DNA from: Bacillota bacterium
GTDB lineage: Bacteria; Bacillota; Clostridia; Christensenellales; CAG-138
Assembly: GCA_023409435.1 (NCBI GenBank)
Contig: JAEYHP010000134.1
Coordinates: 1-9,357, forward strand
Direction: 5' to 3'
DNA: 9,357 nt
A program made the position numbers and the translations under genes. Shown here piece after piece: positions 1 to 5,478 of the stretch. Position 1 is the first letter of the stretch. Each line of letters opens with the position of its first letter. Below the pieces are notes generated by a model. That model ran no database searches, had not been told where the DNA came from, and worked only from the letters and a program-made list of their open reading frames with translations.

Positions 1-858
1 CGCATCGACAAACTGGACCAGAACGAAGCGGAACGCTTTATCCGCACCGCAATGGAAAACGGCGCAAACTTTTTTGACCATGCGGATATTTACAGCAACG
101 GCGCCTGTGAAGAGCTGTTCGCCAAAGCGATCCATATGAACCCCTCCGTGCGCGAAAAAATGATACTGCAGTCCAAGTGCGGCATCGTCCGCGGACGCAT
201 GTTTGATTTTTCCAAAGAGCATATTCTTCAATCGGTGGACGGTATCCTCAGCCGCCTCAATACGGAGTATCTGGACGTATTGCTGCTGCACCGTCCCGAC
301 GCGCTTGTGGAGCCGGAGGAAGTGGCAGAAGCGTTTGACGAACTCCAAGCAAGCGGTAAAGTCCGGAACTTTGGTGTTTCCAACCAGAAACCCATGCAGA
401 TACAGCTGCTGCAAAAGTCCCTGAGACAGCCAATCGTCGCAAACCAGCTTCAGTTGAGCATCACGAATGCCAGTATGATCTCGCAGGGGCTCCATGTCAA
501 CATGGCAGACGACACCGCGGTAAGCCGCGATGGCAGCGTGCTGGATTTCTGCAGGCTGAACTCCATCACCATACAGCCATGGTCACCGTTCCAGTACGGC
601 ACATTTTCCGGAGTGTTCCTGGGAAGCGAAAAATTCCCTGCGCTCAACGCGAAAATCGACGAGCTCGCAGCAAAGTACGGGGTAAGCAACACGACCATCG
701 CCATGGCTTGGCTGCTGCGCCACCCCGCGAACATGCAGCCCGTGACGGGAACCACGAGTATCGAGAGGCTCTTAGATTGCGTAAAGGCAGCGGATATCAG
801 GCTGACCCGCGAGGAATGGTACCAGATCCACCTTGCCGCGGGCAATACCCTGCCTTAA
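1..858 (+). CDS. Aldo/keto reductase, YdhF-like (5' end outside window)
   Basis: This is probably a cytosolic NAD(P)H-dependent oxidoreductase of the aldo/keto reductase superfamily; the substrate is unknown. The reading frame is open from base 1, so the start codon lies upstream; comparison with E. coli YdhF (about 298 aa, from memory) suggests only some 20-25 residues are missing. Numbering window codons, the catalytic tetrad is visible: Asp26 and Tyr31 in FDHADIY, Lys59 in QSKCGI, and His97 in LLLHRPD. The GKVRNFGVSN stretch and the C-terminal cofactor-binding block (PVTGTTSIERL) also fit the family. HADIY, SKCGI and LLHRPD together resemble the YdhF subgroup more than the classic 2,5-diketo-gluconate reductases. 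The TAA stop at 856-858 is followed by a strong hairpin, and the next gene is convergent, so this gene ends its transcription unit. The ATG at 52 lies inside the conserved barrel and is not the true start. Confidence 0.9.
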   Translation, partial: RIDKLDQNEAERFIRTAMENGANFFDHADIYSNGACEELFAKAIHMNPSVREKMILQSKCGIVRGRMFDFSKEHILQSVDGILSRLNTEYLDVLLLHRPDALVEPEEVAEAFDELQASGKVRNFGVSNQKPMQIQLLQKSLRQPIVANQLQLSITNASMISQGLHVNMADDTAVSRDGSVLDFCRLNSITIQPWSPFQYGTFSGVFLGSEKFPALNAKIDELAAKYGVSNTTIAMAWLLRHPANMQPVTGTTSIERLLDCVKAADIRLTREEWYQIHLAAGNTLP

Positions 859-884
859 CCTATCGATCGGGGATATCAGGGGGA

Positions 885-917
885 GAGGCTCCTGTTGCAA
901 CATGCAACAGGAGCCTC
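885..917. terminator. Perfect 15-bp hairpin between convergent genes
   Basis: The arms GAGGCTCCTGTTGCA (885-899) and TGCAACAGGAGCCTC (903-917) are exact complements around a 3-nt ACA loop. The hairpin lies 26 nt after the stop of the aldo/keto reductase and 28 nt beyond the stop of the convergent oxidase, the normal place for a bidirectional terminator. Neither strand shows a U-tract directly after the stem, so a classical intrinsic terminator is not assured. It could instead protect 3' ends or be a copy of a dispersed palindromic repeat. Confidence 0.5.
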
Positions 918-945
918 GCAAATTAACCGGATAAAAATTTTATCT

Positions 946-1893
946 CTAGCGCCACAGAACATCGGGATCGATGTGACCGCAGTCCGCCGAGCCTGTGATA
1001 TTCATGACGCTCTGAAGTTCCTCGGTGATGCCCTCCAGTACCTTGCGGACGCCTTCCGCGCCGTCCGAAGCAAGCCCGGCCATGACCGCCCTGCCGACGG
1101 AGACGGCTTTTGCCCCCAGTGCCAGAGCTTTGAACGCATCGGATCCGCTGCCGATGCCGCAATCCACAAATATGGGCATTCTTCCGCCTATCAGCTTTAC
1201 GATGCGCGGCAATATCATAAGCGGCGGCACCGCGTAGTTGAGTACCGAACCGCCGTGATGGGAAACGACAATCCCTGCCGCGCCAATGTCGAGCGCCTTT
1301 TGCGCGTCCTGCTCGCTGAGCACGCCTTTTAAGATAAACGGCAGCTTCGTCCCTTTGATATAGCTTTTGAGTTCTTCCTGCGTCTTGGGGCTTACGGGAA
1401 ATGACTGCGCAACGCCCTTGTTCCTCCTGCTGCCGAACACAAAATCGGTATCCATCCCGATCGCGAACGCGCCATATTTTTCCGCCTGCTCGATTTTTTT
1501 CATGATCAGGTCGGTATCCGCATAGGGCTTTATGATTTTGATTGTCTTTGCCCCGGTGTCGATCATGCCGCGGAGCTCCTCTTCATCGCCGATGCCCGCC
1601 CACATAACCGCGCCAGCCGCCGCCGCTCCTTTTGCCACTTCCACCATGCCTTTGGGGCAGATGTTATCAAGGCCCGATATGGCGGCCACCATGACGGGCG
1701 TTCGGAATGTCTCCCCGAACAGTTCCATCCCTGTGGAAGCGACGACGGAATCGATCGCACGGATTTCGATGAGAATCGAATCGATATAGTCGCGCGTGAT
1801 TCTTACGGAATTGCCAGGAACCACCGTATTCTTGCTGGCTACTCCCTTTTCCTGAAGCTTCTTCTCCCCATCCCGCAAATAATTCTCAACCAT
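946..1893 (-). CDS. Alpha-hydroxy-acid oxidizing protein, FMN-dependent (divergent)
   Basis: A 315-aa TIM-barrel flavoprotein of the glycolate oxidase / lactate dehydrogenase (LldD) / IDI-2-like fold. Members oxidise 2-hydroxy acids to 2-oxo acids; the substrate here is unknown. Family marks are Lys189 in ILKGV, the active-site block SHHGG (His213 as the likely base), and the FMN-phosphate segment DCGIGSGSDAFKALALGA (244-261) followed by VGRAV. The protein is shorter than classic members (about 350-380 aa). It also departs at key places: Ser216 stands where glycolate oxidases have the substrate-binding Arg of NHGxRQLD, and GIGSG replaces the usual GxRRG. A GGGAGGA ribosome binding site sits 7 nt before the ATG. 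The gene starts 47 bp after the TetR-family gene on the same strand, so the two are very likely one operon and this is the likely regulated function. The fold is secure; the hydroxy-acid oxidase activity is inferred. Confidence 0.85.
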   Translation of the reverse strand: MVENYLRDGEKKLQEKGVASKNTVVPGNSVRITRDYIDSILIEIRAIDSVVASTGMELFGETFRTPVMVAAISGLDNICPKGMVEVAKGAAAAGAVMWAGIGDEEELRGMIDTGAKTIKIIKPYADTDLIMKKIEQAEKYGAFAIGMDTDFVFGSRRNKGVAQSFPVSPKTQEELKSYIKGTKLPFILKGVLSEQDAQKALDIGAAGIVVSHHGGSVLNYAVPPLMILPRIVKLIGGRMPIFVDCGIGSGSDAFKALALGAKAVSVGRAVMAGLASDGAEGVRKVLEGITEELQSVMNITGSADCGHIDPDVLWR

Positions 1894-1940
1894 TCAAGCG
1901 TTCCTCCCAAACATATAATTTATCGGCACTGCAGTAAACA

Positions 1941-2546
1941 TTAAGCCTTCAATAAAGCGCCCCGCGCACCATTCATCTGAAACGAACGAACCAAGTATTT
2001 GATCCAGCCCGACATGTCCTGTAAAGCGCCGATATCCTGATTGTTTTTCATCAGAAGTATCCCGCCTTCGATCATGCCGACGATCGCCTGCGCAAGCGAC
2101 GCGATTTCGGAAGAATCGGTATCCGGCAGCATTTCAATAAGGGCCAGCTCTATTTTACCCGCCCATACGGCAAACACACGGTTGAGCGACTCCCGAAAGC
2201 CCGTATCATGTTCGCTCATTTCGAGCGCAAGGTTGCCAAATACGCAGCCGCATTTGACCTCCTTTACTGCGTGGCGCGCAACGATCCATTCCAACATTTC
2301 TTTTAACCGTTCCTCGGGTAGCTTTTGGGAACTGAGGATTTTCTGCAGCATGTTTTCATGGAAGGAAACAAAAAGGTAATCCACAACCGCCAGGCCTAGC
2401 TCGTGCTTGCTGGAAAAGTAATAGTAAAACTGGCCCTTTCCGATTTGGCAGGCTTCCATAATGTCGCTGATTTTAGTGTTTTCATACCCGCGCGATTTCA
2501 TGAGCGCCGCCGTTTTTTCAATGATCTCCTGACGTTTGCCCGACAT
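1941..2546 (-). CDS. TetR/AcrR-family transcriptional regulator
   Basis: A 201-aa one-component regulator. The N-terminal DNA-binding domain spans about residues 5-50: an initial helix (RQEIIEKTAALMKSRGYENT), then the helix-turn-helix ISDIMEACQIGKGQFYYYFSSK, whose GxFYYYFxSK recognition end is diagnostic of TetR proteins. The all-helical C-terminal half (about 60-195) is the ligand-binding and dimerisation domain; it contains VKCGCVFGNLALEMS and the typical GMIEGGILLMK helix. Cys99 and Cys101 are close together, which could allow redox or electrophile sensing, but that is only a possibility. The start is supported by AAGGAGAGG 5 nt upstream of the ATG. The gene is first in a leftward operon with the hydroxy-acid oxidase-like gene. 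Its promoter carries a palindrome at the start of transcription, so autorepression released by a small molecule is the likely mode of action. Confidence 0.93.
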   Translation of the reverse strand: MSGKRQEIIEKTAALMKSRGYENTKISDIMEACQIGKGQFYYYFSSKHELGLAVVDYLFVSFHENMLQKILSSQKLPEERLKEMLEWIVARHAVKEVKCGCVFGNLALEMSEHDTGFRESLNRVFAVWAGKIELALIEMLPDTDSSEIASLAQAIVGMIEGGILLMKNNQDIGALQDMSGWIKYLVRSFQMNGARGALLKA

Positions 2547-2561
2547 GTTTACCTCTCCTTA

Positions 2562-2581
2562 TGTACTGACCGCTTGGTACA
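2562..2581. promoter_or_regulatory. Probable TetR-family operator palindrome
   Basis: The inverted repeat TGTAC-N10-GTACA has exact 5-bp arms at 2562-2566 and 2577-2581, with further partial symmetry inside (A and T, and the central CG). It also contains ACC-N4-GGT, a spacing often seen in TetR-family operators. It lies directly downstream of the -10 box of the operon's promoter and upstream of the regulator's ribosome binding site, where bound repressor would block transcription. That the adjacent TetR protein binds it is inferred. Confidence 0.6.
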
Positions 2582-2610
2582 ATTTTAATACGATATCCTT
2601 GTCATGTCAA
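2582..2610 (-). promoter_or_regulatory. Sigma-A type promoter of the TetR-oxidase operon
   Basis: Read on the minus strand, a perfect -35 box TTGACA (2610-2605), a 17-nt spacer and a -10 box TAAAAT (2587-2582) precede the regulator gene. The initiation point would fall inside the adjacent palindrome at 2562-2581. A promoter this close to consensus normally needs a repressor, which fits autoregulation. Confidence 0.75.
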
Positions 2611-2654
2611 TTTTAGTGCAGCCTCTCCTTTTATATTTACCAGGCGATCTTGTT

Positions 2655-2668
2655 CCGGATTAATCCGG
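2655..2668. other. 14-bp perfect palindrome over the stop of the Fe-S membrane gene
   Basis: CCGGATTAATCCGG is fully self-complementary and overlaps the TAA stop (2662-2660) of the leftward membrane-protein gene. It could form a short stem in the transcript end. No U-tract follows on the minus strand, so terminator function is weakly supported. Confidence 0.3.
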
Positions 2669-3778
2669 CGGGAGAGCGGCATTGTCCCCTTCCCTTTGCT
2701 TGTGCACCGGAATCTCACGATTGATTACACTCAGAAACTTCGTGGAGTAAGCAAGATTTCTCGTGGGGCATTCATCCACGCAATGCCCGCATCCTACGCA
2801 GCGGATATCTTTAACGTCAGCTCCCTTTATGGCGTTTGTTTTAATATTGATGAACATGGGGCAAATTGCATTGCATTTGTTACACGCTATACAGCTCGTA
2901 TGCGCTGTCGTTATTCTTTGATCGGCTATTTTTGCAACAAACCCGAGTACCGTCCCCAGCGGGCAATAGGTACAGTATCCCCTGCCCATAAACGCAATCC
3001 AGAAAAATATGGCCGCCAACAGTTCCCCGGCAAGATATTTATAGGATTCCGCTTTTGCAACCGCTTCTTTATCGATCGGAAGCGATACGCCGAATAGATG
3101 CAAGCCCCAATACAGGAATAACAGCAGTGCGAGGCCAAGAAATATCCATCTGAGTATATATAATGCTCTTACAGTCTCAGGCTTAAGTTGGCGCCGCTTT
3201 CCGATCAGAGGCATTGCGGGGTCAAACACCTCCGCCGCAAACCCGTTGAACAGGCATACGGTAGAGCATTGGAATCTCCGCCCAAACAAAAGAGTGGCGA
3301 CCAATACTACCACACAAATACAAACATAGACGATCAGCGCCGCCATGATACCGCCTGCACCCCATGCGGCAAAATTGCTCTGATAAAAGGAAGTGCTCTG
3401 GTCCAGCAGCCGCAAAGGCGTCGTGGTCCATGGAAAAGGCATGGTATAAAAATACAACTCAAAATTGTTTGTTAGAAAAGGTACAAGAATATGAAGCAGC
3501 AGGGCCGCCATGGTAAACCCGATCAAGTTTCGTTTGCGCATGATGCTCCGTTTTGAAGAGCCTATTATTCTGATGGTGAGAAAGCTGCCAACAATTATAA
3601 ACAGCGTTTTGACCCAATTTTCATAAATCAGCCATATCCACGTGATGGCATGGGCAATGTGTTCAGGCGCCTTGCTGACATATCCGTAATTAAGGCCGGC
3701 TATGACAAAACATAGTGCAATGTAGACCCATAAGATCAGTTTTAAGAGCCGTACGTGGATATCTGAATGCTTCTTCAT
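2660..3778 (-). CDS. Polytopic membrane protein with two [4Fe-4S] ferredoxin motifs (NapH/CcoG/YccM-like)
   Basis: A 372-aa inner-membrane iron-sulfur protein, probably passing electrons between a quinone or cytosolic donor and a redox partner. Hydrophobic segments at about 11-29, 56-71, 84-103, 140-164, 207-228 and 249-264 suggest five or six membrane helices. Two NapH/NosR-type cysteine pairs follow GR motifs: GRRFQCSTVC (Cys171, Cys175) and GRGYCTYCPLG (Cys269, Cys272). Two classical ferredoxin clusters close the protein: CIACNKCNAICP (Cys296, 299, 302, 306) and CVGCGHCVDECP (Cys327, 330, 333, 337). The first pair is spaced CxxxC and lacks the following Pro-x-Gly of the second, so the two halves are unequal. 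AGGAGGATC lies a few bases before the ATG. The gene seems monocistronic: the next leftward gene has its own promoter, and no nap, nos or cytochrome oxidase genes are nearby. The physiological partner cannot be named from this window. Confidence 0.88.
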   Translation of the reverse strand: MKKHSDIHVRLLKLILWVYIALCFVIAGLNYGYVSKAPEHIAHAITWIWLIYENWVKTLFIIVGSFLTIRIIGSSKRSIMRKRNLIGFTMAALLLHILVPFLTNNFELYFYTMPFPWTTTPLRLLDQSTSFYQSNFAAWGAGGIMAALIVYVCICVVVLVATLLFGRRFQCSTVCLFNGFAAEVFDPAMPLIGKRRQLKPETVRALYILRWIFLGLALLLFLYWGLHLFGVSLPIDKEAVAKAESYKYLAGELLAAIFFWIAFMGRGYCTYCPLGTVLGFVAKIADQRITTAHTSCIACNKCNAICPMFINIKTNAIKGADVKDIRCVGCGHCVDECPTRNLAYSTKFLSVINREIPVHKQREGDNAALPPD

Positions 3779-3804
3779 TGCCGATCCTCCTGTATAGTCC
3801 TTCT

Positions 3805-3810
3805 ATTATA
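3805..3810 (-). promoter_or_regulatory. Possible -10 box of the Fe-S membrane protein gene
   Basis: A perfect TATAAT on the minus strand lies 27 nt upstream of the start codon. No good -35 box is found at 16-18 nt (the best position reads ATGCGT), so the promoter may need an activator or be spurious. Confidence 0.35.
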
Positions 3811-3904
3811 TCGCCGTTTCTACCTCTACGCATCTATCTATGATAACTGCTTATCTTATTCTCTTTTGGGCCTATTATTCCACTTAAAGAAAACATTTGC
3901 CGCC

Positions 3905-3933
3905 TTCCAATTCGTTCCATGATGCAGTATGAT
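3905..3933 (+). promoter_or_regulatory. Candidate promoter for the rsgA leader transcript
   Basis: A -10 box TATGAT (3928-3933) lies 17 nt after a weak -35 box TTCCAA (3905-3910). Transcription would start near 3940 and give an rsgA leader of about 180 nt. The -35 match is only 3 of 6, so the assignment is tentative. Confidence 0.4.
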
Positions 3934-4121
3934 GTCTATTGGGGTCCAACCCCGAAAAGACGCAAATTGCCTGGGAGGTAAAACTCCCGGTTAGAGAGGA
4001 GCGATAATTATGCTGCAGAAAAGGATTGCGGATATTGTCCCGATTTGGGAGGGAAAAAGAATTTCATAATCCTCTTTTTGCCCTCCAAAAAGCGAGATCT
4101 AAAACTATTTTGGAGGAAAAC
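3934..4121 (+). promoter_or_regulatory. Structured 5' leader of rsgA with alternative RBS-sequestering folds
   Basis: Several stems can be drawn. GTCT/AGAC (3934-3937 with 3958-3961) encloses GGGG/CCCC (3941-3944 with 3950-3953). CTGGGAG (3971-3977) pairs with CTCCCGG (3984-3990). GGAGGGAAAAAGA (4048-4060) pairs with 4073-4086, with one bulged G. CCTCCAAAA (4082-4090) pairs exactly with TTTTGGAGG (4108-4116), which contains the rsgA Shine-Dalgarno sequence. The last two stems share 4082-4086 and exclude each other, and CTCCC at 3984-3988 can also pair with GGGAG at 4047-4051. This gives an on/off switch for translation initiation. A short ORF runs through the middle. There is no U-tract after any stem, so control of translation is more likely than transcription attenuation. 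I do not recognise a known riboswitch class. Confidence 0.6.
4010..4069 (+). CDS. Putative 19-aa leader peptide upstream of rsgA
   Basis: An ATG is preceded by GAGGAG at 8-nt spacing and followed by 19 codons (MLQKRIADIVPIWEGKRIS) and TAA. The last third of the ORF forms the left arm (4048-4060) of one of the two competing leader hairpins. A translating or stalled ribosome would therefore open that hairpin and change access to the rsgA ribosome binding site 40-50 nt downstream. Size, position and overlap with the stem resemble the leader peptides of translational attenuators. The peptide has no run of one amino acid that would suggest amino-acid sensing. Chance occurrence of so short an ORF cannot be excluded. 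Confidence 0.5.
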   Translation: MLQKRIADIVPIWEGKRIS

Positions 4122-5198
4122 ATGAATTTTGAAAATTTAAAGAAGTATGGCTTTTCGCCTCACTTTGAACAGGAAGCAACGCTGTATGAGGGGCTGTTTC
4201 CGGCGAGGGTATTGGAACAGCACCGCGAGCTTTATAAGCTGGTTTCTGAAGACGGGGAGCTAACCGCGGCGATTTCCGGCAAGCTTGCCCACAACGCCGT
4301 GACCAACGCGGATTTCCCCGCTGTGGGTGACTGGGTAATGATCGACCGGATGGATGGCAGCTCTGGAAACGCCGTCATCCACTGCGTACTTCGCCGCAAG
4401 AGCGTGTTTGAGCGCAAGACCGCGGGGACGTCCAACGATATCCAGGTTGTGGCGGCAAACATCGATATCGTGTTCATCTGCATGTCCCTGAACGCAAACT
4501 TTAATGTAAGGCGGCTCGAGCGCTACCTGTCTATCGCATGGAACAGCATGGCGGTTCCGGTCATCGTGCTGACCAAGGCCGATTTGTGCGGGGATTTGGA
4601 CGCGCGGCTTTCGGAAATATCCGCAGTCGCCCTCGGGACGGACGTTATCGCCTGCTCCGCTATGGAAGAAGACGGGTATCAGGGCGTTCTCCCTTACGTG
4701 ACGGCGGGAAAAACCGTCGCGTTCATCGGGTCTTCCGGCGTCGGCAAGTCCACTCTCATCAACCGGCTCATGGGGGAAGACGTTCTAATTACAAACGAGA
4801 TCGGCACGGACGACAAGGGGCGGCACACCACAACGCACCGCCAGCTGCTGCTTTTGCCGGGCGGCGGCCTTGTGATCGATACCCCGGGCATGCGGGAGCT
4901 GCAAATTGAATTCGGCGATCTATCCAAGACTTTTGAGGATATTGAAGATCTGGCCGCTTTATGCAGGTACCGCGATTGTTCCCACGCTGCGGAGCCGGGC
5001 TGCGCGGTGAAACAGGCCATTGAGGCCGGAACTCTGCCGCAGGCGCGCCTGGATAGCTACAAAAAGCTGCAAAAGGAAATCGTGTACGCGGAACAGAACG
5101 CGCGCCAGAGGGACCAGGAAAAAATCAACCGGATGTTCGGCAGCAAGGGACAAATGAAGCAGATCATGCGCGAGATCAAGAACAGGAACAAATTCTAA
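4122..5198 (+). CDS. rsgA: Ribosome small-subunit-dependent GTPase A, long form
   Basis: A 358-aa circularly permuted GTPase that acts in late maturation of the 30S ribosomal subunit and hydrolyses GTP in contact with it. An N-terminal OB-fold (about 40-110, with KLAHNAVTNADFPAVGDWV) precedes the GTPase domain in the permuted order G4-G5-G1-G2-G3: TKAD (151-154), CSA (178-180), GSSGVGKST (203-211), TTT (236-238) and DTPG (253-256). The C-terminal zinc knuckle is CxxxxCxHxxxxxC (Cys281, Cys286, His288, Cys294), followed by a long basic helix. The usual Firmicutes RsgA (YloQ type) is shorter, about 290 aa, and lies in a prkC neighbourhood absent here, so this may be a second, accessory paralogue. 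I chose ATG 4122 because GGAGG lies 5 nt upstream and the protein then begins like its family. An in-frame TTG at 4026 would add 32 unrelated residues and overlap the leader. It has its own leader and terminator and is apparently monocistronic. Confidence 0.93.
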   Translation: MNFENLKKYGFSPHFEQEATLYEGLFPARVLEQHRELYKLVSEDGELTAAISGKLAHNAVTNADFPAVGDWVMIDRMDGSSGNAVIHCVLRRKSVFERKTAGTSNDIQVVAANIDIVFICMSLNANFNVRRLERYLSIAWNSMAVPVIVLTKADLCGDLDARLSEISAVALGTDVIACSAMEEDGYQGVLPYVTAGKTVAFIGSSGVGKSTLINRLMGEDVLITNEIGTDDKGRHTTTHRQLLLLPGGGLVIDTPGMRELQIEFGDLSKTFEDIEDLAALCRYRDCSHAAEPGCAVKQAIEAGTLPQARLDSYKKLQKEIVYAEQNARQRDQEKINRMFGSKGQMKQIMREIKNRNKF

Positions 5199-5216
5199 AC
5201 TTCTTTACAACAGGAC

Positions 5217-5247
5217 GGGAACCTCAAGAATTGGGGTTCCCTTTTTT
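5217..5247 (+). terminator. Intrinsic terminator of rsgA
   Basis: An 11-bp stem (GGGAACCTCAA with TTGGGGTTCCC, one G-T wobble) with a GAA loop occupies 5217-5241 and is followed at once by TTTTTT. It begins 19 nt after the rsgA stop codon. This is a textbook Rho-independent terminator on the plus strand. Confidence 0.92.
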
Positions 5248-5272
5248 GTCTCATATTGTACGAGCATCGGTT

Positions 5273-5306
5273 CATAGGCTTCTTTTTAGAAAGGGGGAAG
5301 CCTATG
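5273..5306 (+). promoter_or_regulatory. Hairpin enclosing the SD and start codon of the small ORF
   Basis: CATAGGCTTC (5273-5282) is the exact complement of GAAGCCTATG (5297-5306). Four further T-G wobbles and one T-A pair can continue the stem inward to an AGAA loop (5288-5291). The stem contains both the AAGGGGGA ribosome binding site and the ATG (5304-5306) of the downstream 47-codon ORF, so in RNA it should restrict initiation. As DNA, the 10-bp inverted repeat could alternatively be a protein or recombinase binding site. Confidence 0.5.
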
Positions 5307-5447
5307 CCAAAAAAGGGAACGCCGATCGCCTGTAAAAGCGTTTTTCGATGCGAAGAAGCTGATTTGAAAAAAGAGTACACAAAAAAGTGGACGGCGTTCA
5401 TCGACCGGCTGGAACAAAGGAAAAGGCCGATTTGTATGAAGCCATAA
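5304..5447 (+). CDS. Small basic protein preceding the recombinase, unknown function
   Basis: A 47-codon ORF starts at ATG 5304 with a GGGGGA ribosome binding site (5293-5298) 5 nt upstream. It ends 31 nt before the recombinase start, so the two are probably co-transcribed. The product is rich in Lys and Arg and contains two cysteines in the middle (Cys10 and Cys16, around KSVFRCEEAD), a likely amphipathic helix KKEYTKKWTAFIDRLEQRKR and a third Cys near the end. No transmembrane segment is visible. I do not recognise a named family. Position and charge would suit a small DNA-binding accessory or directionality factor, but that is inference from context only. A frame-extending TTG at 5256 has no ribosome binding site and is less likely. 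The start lies inside a strong hairpin. Confidence 0.5.
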   Translation: MPKKGTPIACKSVFRCEEADLKKEYTKKWTAFIDRLEQRKRPICMKP

Positions 5448-5478
5448 TCTGCAACGCTTCTTCATAAAGGAGACCCAT

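Noticed and set aside
895..1332. 145-codon plus-strand open frame opposite the hydroxy-acid oxidase gene
   Set aside because: It is antisense to a well-supported flavoprotein gene, starts inside the terminator hairpin and has no recognisable protein features.
4026..4121. N-terminal extension of RsgA by 32 residues from an in-frame TTG
   Set aside because: There is no ribosome binding site before the TTG, the added residues do not look like RsgA, and ATG 4122 has GGAGG at a suitable distance. The extension also overlaps the leader ORF and hairpins.
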